From contig JABYQN010000019.1 of assembly GCA_022606135.1 (NCBI GenBank), forward strand, positions 1-64,000: DNA of 64,000 nucleotides. Reading direction: 5' to 3'. Of the stretch, positions 1 through 10,651 are shown in pieces; the stretch's first letter is position 1; each line of letters begins with the position of its first letter. The stretch is from Fomes fomentarius (Eukaryota > Basidiomycota > Agaricomycetes > Polyporales > Polyporaceae). The notes below the pieces were generated by a model that saw nothing but the letters and a program-made list of their open reading frames with translations, ran no database searches and was not told the origin of the DNA. Both the position numbers and the translations under genes were made by a program.

Positions 1-1305
1 CAGCTACTGGGCTTTCGAAGCGCGCCGTTACATGTGGCATATCAACAGCCGAGTGTGAGTTGTACTTCTTCCACGTGCAAGATGGACTCACCGACCTGAC
101 TTTCGATCAGCGGCCGCACCGCAGTATCTCCAGATGAGGAACTCATCGCGGTATCTAACCTATACGATGGTTTCGACCTCTACCGTCTAGAGTATCAATC
201 TCATATTCGCACCATCAAAGTCAATATGGATATCAACGTCCCGCTCCCTGTTGTATTCCTCAATGGGGGAGCCGAGGTTCTCGTAGGTAGCTCGTGCGGG
301 GATGTCAGGATCCACCAGACCAAGACCGGCAACATTACTCAGGAGCTAGAGCACAATGGTATGGTTCGGTAATGGCTCTGGGTGAGGTGTCAAAACTGAT
401 AGATATTCTCCTGTCCGATCGCAAGGTGATATCGTGCAAGCTCTAGTGAGTTCAAAAACCATATCACACTGCCGGCTAGTTACTGATCCTCTGTAGGCCG
501 CCTGGAGTGATACCATCGGAACTAAGCTGCTTGCCTCAGGAGTCTCTGAACGGGGCAAGGACACTCGGATTAGGGTATGGCGAGCGTCCTCTGCACCTGT
601 CGCCTTGCCGTCCTCAAAGGTGGACGTAGGGGTTGGAACATCCATGTGGCATGTGTCGCCTCCACCAGCTTCCTCCCGTCCTGGGGTAGATAAAGGGATT
701 GGGACCGATAGGTGGCGGGCGTCATCTCCGGTCGTCTTCGTCCCCTCTGAAGTGGATGCGAGTATTGAACCCGACATAGCAAAGCTGCATCAAAACATGC
801 GAGCAAGGCCAACATCGTATGCACAGCGAAGATTCTCATTGATTGGAGTTCGTGGTGGGTCTGCGCATCCTTGGACATACTTTGCATTGCGGTGCTGAAC
901 GATATTTCTTAGTTTACTCACTCGCCATTCTCGCCATCGCCATCATGACAGCAATGACTCTGAGTCTCCATACCGCTCCGTTGCACAGCATTCAACTTCT
1001 GGCCTCCGTCGCCGGTGTTTACACAGCGATCTCAGTAAGTATATTCCTTAGTAGTAGCGCTGCGCATCAATGCCAGTCTGCGTTGCCTTGACTATGTGAC
1101 ACTGACGCACTGCGACAGAACTGCGTCCAAACCTTCGTGGTAATGACACGTGTGACCCTGCTTAGAGGTCTTCTGTCTATTGGACGGGCTCTGCAGGAGG
1201 CCTTATCCCAGTGAGTCAAATCCACATCCTCAGTGAGTCTGTACTACTTGACCGAAATCTGATGCCTGGTTCAGTTTTGTTGACGCGGTAGACGAAGCCT
1301 TGTAA
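1..1305 (+). CDS. WD40-repeat protein with C-terminal membrane segment, 5' partial
   Basis: The reading frame enters from the left edge. About 130-360 reads as WD40 blades (DEELIAVSNLYDGFDLYRL, then VVFLNGGAEVLVGSSCGDV). After an intron comes DIVQAL, and after a second intron (donor after CTA near 450, acceptor near 498) AAWSDTIGTKLLASG and KDTRIRVW. A Ser/Pro/Val-rich linker with loosely repeated units follows (605-780). A strongly hydrophobic stretch at about 912-1030 (YSLAILAIAIMTAMTLSLHT) suggests one or two membrane spans. Splicing at about 1036/1120 and 1211/1275 keeps the frame and ends in FVDAVDEAL with TAA at 1303-1305. WD40 blades are interaction platforms; a membrane tail on such a protein points to a scaffold, but the role is unknown. 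The exon joint near 840-910 is unclear. Confidence 0.6.
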
Positions 1306-1795
1306 ACCTTGCCCAAGCTTCTCTGTGCATGGGCGGATTGCTAGATATTATCGTGGCTTAGCCTAAGCCAGTTGTGACCAATAGCTAAAGCTATGATAAT
1401 TCGGCTTAGAGGTCGGGCCGACTCACGGGTCACATGCTGATTACGTCAGACATATCCTGAGTTGGACTCGTTTTGCCCTTCGTGAACTGCTCTATCATGG
1501 TCAGTGAGACAAGCCCCGCCGTCCTCATTCATTTATGCCTGATCTCCAGTGCACAAATTCTGATAGATGATAGGGCTATCCAACACTCGAGGTATGGTGA
1601 GTCCTTTTCACGTCACAAATACGATCTCCCCGCCGCAGACCATCCTCTACACACGCCTTAAGATCGCAAGACTGACAAGAATAGAGCAGGACAATAGTCA
1701 TAACGATGATGTGCATGCTTGCTACTTGTAAGCATGCGGACACAACTAGGTGCAGTCTGTCATCGACGTCCTGGACTGCACTGCTGATAATTGGT
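1306..1795. other. Stretch without a recognisable gene
   Basis: I see no convincing exon between the WD40 stop codon and the polyketide synthase relic. Short open stretches such as 1473-1661 have no recognisable motif. It may hold the eroded upstream part of the ketosynthase domain. Confidence 0.4.
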
Positions 1796-1799
1796 CTGA

Positions 1800-4577
1800 T
1801 CAGGTACCGCGCAGGGTGACCCTACCGAGGCTACTGGGTGGGTGCAGAGCTCAAGCGCAACAATGATCTCGTCATCGGTAGCCTCAAGGGCACCATCGGG
1901 TGAGTCTCCGCATGTGGGGCAAGTACACGCCAATACTCATATTCCTATGTTTCGAAGACATCTTGAGATCACCGTGTTCCTCAGGTCGCTCGTAAAGGTT
2001 TGCGTCATCTTCGAGAAGGGGCTTATCCCTCCTACCATCAATATCACACGGCTCAACACCGCCATCCGGTGCAAGCAGTTTGGCCTTCGAGTCCCTCTCA
2101 AGACCAAGCCTCTCAAAATATGTCCGTCAAACAACGGGCAGGCGCTCGTCGCGATGACCAGCTCGGGCATCGGTAGCGCGAACAGACATGCTGTCATCCA
2201 AGGACCTCCGCCTTGTCCTCCACCGAAAGCCTTCTGGACTGGAGAAGTTCATATCCCCGCTCTCCTCATCGCAGGTGGACTGTCTCCGCGCACATCAAGT
2301 GCTATTGGAGAGGAATCACTCAACATCGCCAAGTCGCCGGAGCAGAAGATTGCGTTGGCTAGGATCTTCGGTCGTCGCTCCTGGTCTATGACTTGGAGGT
2401 CGTTTGTGGTCTCGGGAGCCAAGACATCCAACCTCTCAAAGCCCTTGTTGACACCACAGGCACACCCGCCTGTAGTTTTCGTCTTCTCCGGTCAAGGGAC
2501 GCAGCACTTCCACAGTGAGTTCGGAGGATCTCTTCCATATCGTAGCTTTTCTAATCACTTGGAACCAAACCAGTGGGCAGAGAGCTATTCAAGGCGTGCG
2601 CTCCCTTCCACGCCGTGAAGGGCACTATGGCCGCAGTCAACTCCTCTCCCAAGGAGGCAAAGAAAATCATCGACAAGGTCAATGCTGAGCTCGGACAGGG
2701 CGTACTCGCTATTGGATGTCACAACACCCCTGGCGCCATCACTCTGTCTGGCGCGGACACACACATCGACCTAGCCGTCGCGAAGGCGCGCAAACTCAAG
2801 ACACGCGTCCCCGTCCACTCGGAGATCATGGAGCCCTGCCACGAAGAATTTCGTCGCACAACTCTTCTCCCATCTTGAGATCGGCGCACCCAAGGCCGCG
2901 GTCTACTCGACTGTCACTGGTGGGCTGTATGAATGCAAGTTCGAACCGTCATACTACTGGAACGGTACCCTTGGTCCCGTGCGCTTCGAGAAGGCGATCC
3001 AAGCTCTGATCACCAAGACCAAGAACGCGATCTTCGTTGAGATCGGTCCTCACCCTGTCCTGACAGCCTACCTGCAATCCATGAGCCAGGCCGAAGGTCG
3101 CAAGAACACCTCCATCGTCCCCGCGCCCCCGAGCCTGGAATCGAGACCTTTGAATCCATGTCTGCGCTCGGGAAGGTCGTCACTACCGGCCACAAGTGCG
3201 TTGAGTTCGGCGTCCTGTACGGCAGCGGGGGGTCATACACCGGCCCTCTCCCGCAGTATCCGTTCGCATTGAAGGCTGTCCCATGGGCCGTCGCGACTCC
3301 AGAGCAGAGGCAGCAACGCAATGGCCCGCTGAACTACCCGCAGCTCCAGATCAACACCCGTACTCACCCTGGACTCGCGGACCATGCCATCAAGGGGTAG
3401 CCTGTTGTACCTGCTGCAGGGTTCATCGAAATGGTACGTTGTTGGTGTCCATCACACCGAGTTCGGCGCAAGCGAGGTTTACAATGTACAGTTCTACAAC
3501 CTTCTGTCTCTCTCCTCCGAATGGCCGATGCCGGTGCACGTCAAGCTTGAGGGCACAAAGTGGAGCGTGCGCAGTGCTGGATCGACTGAATATGCGAAGA
3601 CGTGGCCAATCGACACACACTTCGAAATGTGATCAAAGACAGTGATGATATTCACTCATACTTTTCAATACAGTACAATCGCCTTCACGCTACTGGTTTC
3701 CTCTCCTTCGATCCCATTCAGGACAGAGACGTCCCTAGACTCGATATTGACGCGATTCGCCAGCGTTCGAAAGCTGTCGATGTGGAAGTATTGAGAAGGA
3801 TTTGGTTGACACCTTCTCACATGCCTTGTATGCCAGCATTCTACTTGGACGTTACTCTTTATGCTCAGCTTAGTCGCCTATACTCCCGCATCCGCCAAGC
3901 TCGCCTCGGCATGGGCAAGAATGGTGCTGTCGAAGCACTGACGGAAATTCGGGTGCACGACAAGGACATCCCTAAGTCCGTCTCTGAATGCCTCATCTCC
4001 CATCTACTGCATACTTACACCTGTGCCTAGCTTTGAAGACTACGTTTTCCACCCCGCAATCCTGGACGCTGCTATTCACGTCGTCGTGAACCCTCGCCTC
4101 AGCGGCAACCATGACTGCGACCTGTACTTCTTCTCATCTCGTCTCGCGGCTCTCCGCCTTCTCCCTGCATTCCGGGAGAAGCCATTCCCAAACACTCTCT
4201 TCACGCATGATGCATGCGACGTTCGCGAACTGGGCCCCAGGTAAGACCGCCATGCAAGTCCAGTCCATGGGCGGCATCAATGACTCGTGTCTATTCTAGA
4301 TAGAATCACGTTCCACTACACGATTGTGAATCCTCAGGGTGAGCCATTGGCCGTCATCAAAGGCTTGGAGGTCGCGCTGCACGGACGTGGCCCGAAAGTC
4401 ATTGAGAAACGCTACGATGTGGTCTACCGCCCGCTCGAGGTCTCGTTGGCCAAATCTGAAGGCGAAACCCAACTCCTCTCTGTCAACGGTGTCAACGGCC
4501 ATACCAACAGTGTCAACGGTCATGCCAATGGTGAAGCTAACGGCCACGTCATGTTGGCTCGCGGTGGCTACTGCTAA
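1800..4577 (+). pseudogene. Highly reducing polyketide synthase relic (KS end, AT, DH)
   Basis: Pieces of a fungal iterative type I PKS lie in the right order but broken frames. The end of the ketosynthase is visible at about 1803-1890 as GTAQGDPTEA, then in another frame LVIGSLKGTIG. The KS-AT linker follows at 1960-2190 (FEKGLIPPTINITRLN; LVAMTSSGIGSANRHAV). The acyltransferase begins VVFVFSGQGTQH (2470) and resumes after an intron at MGRELFKACAPFHA, but jumps straight to the part equivalent to GTMAAVNSSPKEA, so the segment with the catalytic GHSxG serine is missing. A frameshift follows near 2850, then FVEIGPHPVLTAYLQ (3034). The dehydratase begins HPGLADHAIKG, meets an in-frame TAG at 3398-3400, and goes on PVVPAAGFIEM. 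Eroded DH pieces run to 4290-4577, ending in an Asn-Gly repeat linker. Reductase and ACP domains are absent. It cannot encode a working enzyme. Confidence 0.85.
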
Positions 4578-4599
4578 CAAGGATCCTCTCAGATCTTCT

Positions 4600-4720
4600 T
4601 GCGCTCAGGTCAGCTGGTGATGAGGCTGTTGCCCTCCGACAGACTTTTATTCGGTGGTCATGCTGGACGAGGCCCACGAACGCACCATCGCCACCGATGT
4701 GCTTGCTGTTTGGCCTACTC
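4600..4720 (+). pseudogene. DEAH-box helicase fragment
   Basis: A short stretch reads SVVMLDEAHERTIATDVL (about 4645-4705). This is the Walker B/DEAH motif II of spliceosomal-type DEAH RNA helicases (Prp2/Prp16/Prp22 group) with its usual right flank. The flanking helicase motifs are not present on either side, so it is a scrap rather than a gene. It lies directly after the PKS relic and before an unknown gene. Confidence 0.7.
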
Positions 4721-4755
4721 CAGAGTCAGTATCCCCATATTACGTCGAGTCACAC

Positions 4756-6094
4756 ATGCACGACCTCCTCATCGAGCTAACGGTGAGAGCTCCGGGCCTC
4801 CGGGCCTCCAATAAGCGACTTCGGCAACTGCCGTGCATACCCTTCCGCTCAGACTGCTGCTGTCTTGCTCACACTCCTTCCCTCATCACATCTCTCTCCA
4901 AATGGCACAACTCCAGCGTCCAGGAGTGAGTGGCTCATTCTTTGTTTCTTGGCGTAAGCTGTCACTCATACAGGTTTAGGCTTGTCGACGAGGTCAACTT
5001 GCCGAACGAACCTGCAGAATGGTACAACTCTGTGCCTCCAGTTTTGAGAGAAATCAACAAGGACTACCGCCAGGAGGCAAAGTCAGTATTGAAGCGGCCG
5101 CTCGTAGGATCTGTCGTCTGGGTGGCACTAGCCGCCTGCTTCGTGACATCGATGCCGGTGCTCAAGCTGAGCAAGAGGCGAGGGGCCTATACGACGATGT
5201 ATGTATACTATTCTCGTGGAACATCAGCGACTGACAGTTTCGCAGCTCATGGTATTGTGTGCGTCGCACCTCGATCGAATCTTGCTCCCGGACCGCGCGT
5301 TTCTAGCCCAGTATACCGACATATACAAGCGGGGAATTCGACAGCTGCACGAGCAGGTAGACGATGCTACGGCTAACTACAACGAGTGGAAGACACACTT
5401 CTTCATCGTTGAAGTTCCCATCGTAAGAGTCGCATTCATGTTCCATCCTAGCCACACGACTCACTGCCCCACAGAAAGACGTCAAGGAGGTTACCGCAAC
5501 CCTCAGAAACGCTGTATCGCAGAAGCAGAACATCCTTGGCGCTCATCCTCTCGTCGTTGATTTGATGAGCGTTCGGGACAAATGCCTTGGGCTAGAATCA
5601 TCACGACAGCAGCAACACATCTTTTCTTTTCCCAAGGGTCATCCGTCGAGTGCACTACAGTTGACGAAGAAGTGCGTAAGCTGAGGGAGATACTTCGTCG
5701 CTTACAAGGTGAACAGACAAGACAGGATGAACTCCTGCAAGGAATCCGTGTACGTATGATTGACCACCGTCGGGTACATCGCCTGGTCTACCCCACCTGC
5801 CACTCATGCGAGATCTCGCGTAGGTCTTCTCCCGCCACGCTGGGTCTGTTCCATCTTCACTCCCCGCTCCACCCGATGGGATGGAGGTCTCCATAGATGC
5901 GCTTCGTTGTACCGATGTCGAGTTCAAGAAACTGATCAAGACCGCCAAGTCGATGCAGAAGGTAGGTATATACTTATGTCTGTTGAGGCTCCACGGTGAC
6001 TAAGCCAGTGTTCTAGCTCTATGTCCCTCTGCACCGTTCCTTGCGCGAAACGACGGAGCGTCTCAAAGCAAAGCTTGCTGTCACGCCGGAGTGA
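4756..6094 (+). CDS. Unknown protein with coiled-coil character, multi-exon
   Basis: I do not recognise the family. Several exons can be chained: MHDLLIELT at 4756; a hydrophobic exon to about 4925; VDEVNLPNEPAEWYNSVPPV plus LREINKDYRQEAK (4984-5081); AAARRICRLGGTSRLLRDID (5096-5200); LDRILLPDRAFLAQYTDIYK and RQLHEQVDDATANYNEWKTH (5240-5415); VKEVTATLRNA with AHPLVVDLMSVRDKCLGLE (5470-5600); VRKLREILRRLQGEQTRQDE (5670-5745); and IDALRCTDVEFKKLIKTAKS (5888-5958) through SLRETTERLKAKLAV to TGA at 6092. Regular charged/hydrophobic spacing in the middle and C-terminus suggests helical coiled coils. There is no signal peptide and no catalytic motif. Start and intron borders are uncertain. Confidence 0.5.
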
Positions 6095-6809
6095 AGCGCG
6101 TTCAAGCGCATAGTTGATGTACGAAACCGACTCAGAATTCTCGTTGTCACGTCAGAGTGAAGCGCGTCTCATCATCAGTCAATGCAATGTCCATCTCATG
6201 TACTAATAATTGAATAACTTGTCTCGCAATACATCTGTCACAGACTCAAAGTCATCACGATGCGCCTTGTACTAAGTATTGTACTTCAGCACCGAAGGCC
6301 GTCCGGAACTTTCCGAGTCGCGTTGCCGCTTCCTATCTATAAGTCAGATTCCTACCACCACTAGGACGGCACGCACCCTTCGGGGCTTGATTATGTGCAC
6401 AGGTCCGCGTCACGACATTGCCCATAGTGAGTCCCTGCCATGATTAGCTGCAAGTAACTTCCAGAGATCTCATCTTTTGCTTTTTGTCAGGTCCGCGTCA
6501 CCGAGTAGTCCATATATCCTGGGTCTCCCCAAGGACACATTCATCGACCAGTCATCCGGGATGGCATGAGCCCATGGCTGATGAACGGATTTGCTCGGAC
6601 CGAGCATCCTCCTGCCTGCAATTGGATGGATTGGTCGAGGCACTACTCGTGCGTATGGAGATGCCCGCATAAAGAGCGGCTTCATCCGTTGCCAGCATCT
6701 TTCTATTCCACCATCATCTCCATCAGACCCCACCACAGGTATTGTGTTCGTCTTGTGCACTACGAAGGTGCCCACAGCTGACTGTATCTACCAGATTTGA
6801 CTCAACAAT
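6095..6809. other. Intergenic stretch with a small direct repeat
   Basis: No gene is recognised. The end of the previous gene (GAGTGAAGCGCG at about 6090) is echoed about 70 bp downstream at 6155-6168 in a similar context (TCACGCCGGAGTGAAGCGCG versus TCACGTCAGAGTGAAGCGCG). The short string GGTCCGCGTCAC also occurs twice (about 6401 and 6490). Confidence 0.4.
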
Positions 6810-7891
6810 ATGCACTTGGGGTTGGCTGTAGCTGTGCCGCTTGCGGTCATCCTCTCTCTCCCTTTGTTCACGATCATCGCCTTGGACATCTCATTCAACT
6901 TCTACATCCATAACCTTCCTGAAATTGCCGAACATCCACACGTGCAAGATGCCGTTCATGAGATGCGCGACGCTAGCTTTGTGGGCCTCCGCGTTCTCGT
7001 TGCTCCCTTCTTCCATGCCTCCCTGGTCGAAGCCTCTGATCGAGTCATACTTTCGCTGCACTCTGTCGCGTCGTTTCAGCTTTGCCTGTTCAATGAACTT
7101 GCACACCACGCCCCTACTCCGACCACGATATCTACAATCTACTCGCTCTCAGATGCGGTCGATGCAGCCATAGCCATGGACGAACTGCTCCTGTTCTTGG
7201 GAGAAGACAGGCTTGAGGTCCACGGGATTGGAGACGTCCAGACACTGCCGGAGATTGGGCATCTGTCCCGTGCGCTGTCAGACGCGCTGTTTCGCATCCT
7301 GATCCACGTTGAGTTGGGCGTATGCCGGTACGTCTAACTTTTTTGTCATACACTCGATACTGAAGTATTCTCAGGGCTGTTTACACTTACGATACCGTTC
7401 TGTACACACTCCGAACCCTCGAGCAATCGGTTCTGGAACGATACGTCAGGTCGACCAAGGGACAGGCTTTGGAGACGCTCTTAAACATCTCGTCCCAGGC
7501 GACGGAGAATTCTATCCAGCACATCTGTCCGGAGGTGGAGTACGCTCTGTCCGCTGCCACGAACCTCCTCACCATCCTAGAGAAGACACTCCTCACCCGC
7601 GGCCGCCTCCAAACTCACTGCACTAAACCTGTCATCGCACACTTGTGTGCCAAGCTCGTGATGTTCTTCCGTGGCAAGGCTCACCTCGATGCAGCCATCG
7701 CGGAGCTGCACCTGCTGCAAGACACCCTTGAGTTCCGCCAGGGCGACTTTGACTTCGCCATTGATGGGACGGCTAGTTCCACCTTGTCTGTCGATATCTT
7801 TACCACCACCGTGCATCATGGATTGTTGGCCGATCGGTTGAAGATGGTGCAGACCGCACGAATCGCTGCAGGCATGGTCTTGGGCGTGTAA
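6810..7891 (+). CDS. Unknown helical protein with N-terminal hydrophobic anchor
   Basis: Two exons join cleanly. Exon 1 starts at ATG 6810 and reads to GVC at about 7328; an intron (donor GTACGTCTAA, acceptor TTCTCAG near 7373) restores frame to AVYTYDTVLYTLRTLEQSVL; the stop is TAA at 7889. The product is about 345 residues. The first 30 residues (MHLGLAVAVPLAVILSLPLF onward) form a signal-anchor-like hydrophobic segment. The rest is predicted helical, with many Leu/Ala heptad-like runs. No enzymatic motif is visible and the family is not recognised. Open frames and clean splicing suggest a live gene. Confidence 0.6.
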
Positions 7892-8149
7892 TTTGTAGCT
7901 CGATCAACAATACTTACATCGTAACATTCGCGCTAACTACTGGGCTTATGTGATGACAATATATGACTTCGGGCCGACAGTAAACCCTACTCTTAGCTAA
8001 CTGCCTTCTCTCCTAGTCCCGATACCTCAGTTCCCTTTCATCTCCCACAGTCAGTGATTACGGTCCGAACATACAGAGTGCCCACAACATCGCTATGGAG
8101 CGGCTGAGGCTACAACATCAGTGGTTTCTGCAGAAATGGAGATGACAAA

Positions 8150-8545
8150 TCCTTCGGAGGCAGAGTGCTCGATATCGCGCTCTGCTCACCGCCGGCCTGG
8201 GCTCATGGGCCACTCTTGCAATCACCGCGATACTCACGAGTGTAGCCTCTCAAGTTGGCGCGCTCAGTGGATCCTGGGAGCATTGGGAGACTGGTATCTT
8301 ATGCACGACATTAGTGATGGATTTCATTGTCATATATACTCTATCATTTTGTGAGTGTCGTTCCTACTTGTCACTGTCTCCGCTGCTGATTGACTGCAAG
8401 GTGTTCACCCGGCGATCCGAATCACACAACCCGTAGATCACAGCGTCGGAGTGCTTTGTTGGAGTGCCGGAGAATGGATGACAATCTTCGTGATGGGTGT
8501 TGGACAACGCTCAATTGCTTTAAGTAAGTTGTTGTCTCATGACAG
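8150..8545 (+). pseudogene. Fragment encoding two membrane helices
   Basis: One frame reads ARYRALLTAGLGSWATLAIT, then AILTSVASQVGALSGS (about 8169-8275), and after a loop TTLVMDFIVIYTLSF (8306-8350). That is two hydrophobic helices. A possible next exon (8405-8525) gives VGVLCWSAGEWMTIFVMGVG. No start codon in frame is evident, because a stop lies just upstream. It may be the remnant of a small membrane protein. Homology is unknown. Confidence 0.3.
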
Positions 8546-8579
8546 TCACAGCTACCCAATCTGATTTCCTATAGGGGTA

Positions 8580-10383
8580 AATCCTCATTGGCGTATATCA
8601 GACGTGCTATCCAGTCTTCGTCGCCGTCACTTGATCCCTCCGCTTTCCGGCTCTTGACGCGGTATCGCCGTGTATTTCGACCCATTCCAACGAAGTTCCC
8701 TGCGATCAGATCATTCCCTTGGAGATCTTGGTCTACGAGACCTTTCGACGCTGCATGTTCGCTTCTCTCTTCCTGGTGGGTCTGCTCGGCCGCCACGACA
8801 CCGTGACGGTACGTCGCTCCAGTCTGTCAGATATGAAGCCTGAACACCCCTTGACATTAACGTGGTAGATTCATCTGATGACGAATTGGAAGAAGTGAAA
8901 GTTGTTCCAGCCCTGCCACGCACGCGAAAAGGTATGTACGCGTATGCTGTGTCTCATTGCTGCGATTTACACACCTCATCTTCACTAGGACGAGGACGCA
9001 CTGCTCGCCGCCGCGCTCAGCAGGAAGAACTTGATGATCTTCTCGATGGAGATGGCCTTGATCTAGACGAAAAGCCTGCGTCAAGAGTGAATCCCCCAAG
9101 CGCTGTCTCCGAATTTGAGCAGGGACCTACAACGTTGGCTGCGCTGGATCCTCCCCCGCCGCGCCTTCGACGTCCGCCCGTAGAGCTGGTACACATCCCT
9201 TTGCTCCCTCTCGGTCAATGCAGGATCAACACTCACGGAAGATTGCAAAGCCACACACACATCCCGACCTCCACAGTCCTCCTTCACCTGAGTCTGCCAC
9301 GTCCATCCATCGCTCGCATTCTCCTCCGGATCCGTATATCACTATTGGTCAACAAGATACAACAGGCGATTCTCCATCCCTTGACGTGCTCGCAGGAGAT
9401 CTCGAGTTCCTTGAGATGTTCATACATAGTCGACTCCGGTCATACATGTTCAGTGGCACCCTCGCGTTTCATTCACGTCCTACTGTGGATGTCAAGTTTG
9501 AACGCACCGAACTCATGCAAACCACCACTTGCAATGTTGGACCGCATGCATTGGACTCGGGACATTGGTGCAATGACCAGTACCTCAAGCAAGAGGAGTG
9601 GCTACTCCTCATGTTCAGTTCGGTCTCCACTATCAGACATGTGGGAGTGCCTGCACTAGATCCCAAGTGCGACATACTCTTAACGTCGCTTCGGCAAGAG
9701 TGGGTGCGCATGGAAATTCATAAGCAACATGAATGGGTCAGGCAGAAGCAAGCAAAGGCACTGTCCGAACGAATAGGTGCAGCATTTGTCGACGCAGGTT
9801 GGTGTTTTCTGATTGATCCGAACCAAGAATCGGTTGTACTCATTCCTGACTCGTATGAAGGTCGATATTTCGCCCGCCCCGAGCAGTTTGATGATCCTAT
9901 CACCGTTGTTCACCACGTCACAGCTTTGCTCTTGCACCTCATCTACAGAGTTCCTCGTCGCGCCACTCGTCTTCTTCTCATCGCTCTACGTGTTCTTGTC
10001 AAGGTCACTATGCACCGTGCCCTTGATGCAGAACAGCGCACGTTCGTCGATTCTCTCCCAATCGATATACGCACTATTCTCGGCCGTCTCAACCTGGATC
10101 CCGTCACTCGTCCTTACATCTGCTGCCCCGCATGTTTTGCGCTCTATGCAAAACCATACCTGCAAGTGTGCATGCACAAGGAGGCACAGAACAGCAAGCC
10201 GTGCGGTGCCCGGATGTGGCGAAAGCGTACCATCTGCGGCCGCGAGATGTCCTTCCCTCTACGTGTGTATCTGTATCAAGACATCAAAGAATGGCTTGGG
10301 CGGCTACTCTCCCGCAAAGGCATGGAGGATATCATGGACGCGATGCTCAAACGTGCTCACGGTGTAGTACCTGAGGTCATGTC
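8580..10383 (+). pseudogene. Tnp2-type transposase, N-terminal half, cut off by a copia LTR
   Basis: Exons carry SDVLSSLRRRHLIPPL (8601), an in-frame TGA near 8655, YFDPFQRSSLRSDHSLGDLG with LSTLHVRFSLPGG (8671-8790), DSSDDELEEVKVV (8869), RTARRRAQQEELDDLLDGDG (8997), and a long open exon 9222-10383. Its C-terminal part has the zinc-binding-like YICCPACFALYAKPY, a spaced Cys pair (VCMHKE, CGARMW) and YLYQDIKEWLGRLLSRKGME. That is the usual N-terminal region of large Tnp2-family (Transposase_21) transposases of basidiomycete CACTA-like elements. The catalytic domain is missing: the frame runs at 10384 exactly into the terminus of a copia LTR. DNA right of the copia element (15840 on) does not obviously continue it. 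Mobile-element relic, not functional. Confidence 0.65.
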
Positions 10384-10651
10384 TGTTGACTGCAGTGTGC
10401 CTCAGAGCAATCACAATGGCCTATGTTGAGCTCTGTGAAGTCTGATATATTGCAGAAATAATACTACCCACCTATGTCGAGCTCTGTGAAGTCTGAGAGA
10501 CACCAGAGCTCGACACAGCGACTGTCTACGGCGCAGGAGCGCGTGGGAAACAACTGTACAGTACTTCCAAACATGGGAATCAACAAAACATACAAAAGCG
10601 CTCAAAGAAAAATTCATGGAGGGTGCAGGAGTCAATGCACGGGCTAGCGCT
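10384..10651 (-). repeat. Partial copia LTR (3' 268 bp)
   Basis: It matches the first 268 bp (plus-strand order) of the LTR at 13548-14001 with few differences. It starts TGTTGACTGC and diverges right after GGGCTAGCGCT. In element orientation this is the downstream part of an LTR ending in CAACA. Its other about 185 bp, and the RT-RNase H that should precede it, are deleted. Confidence 0.9.
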
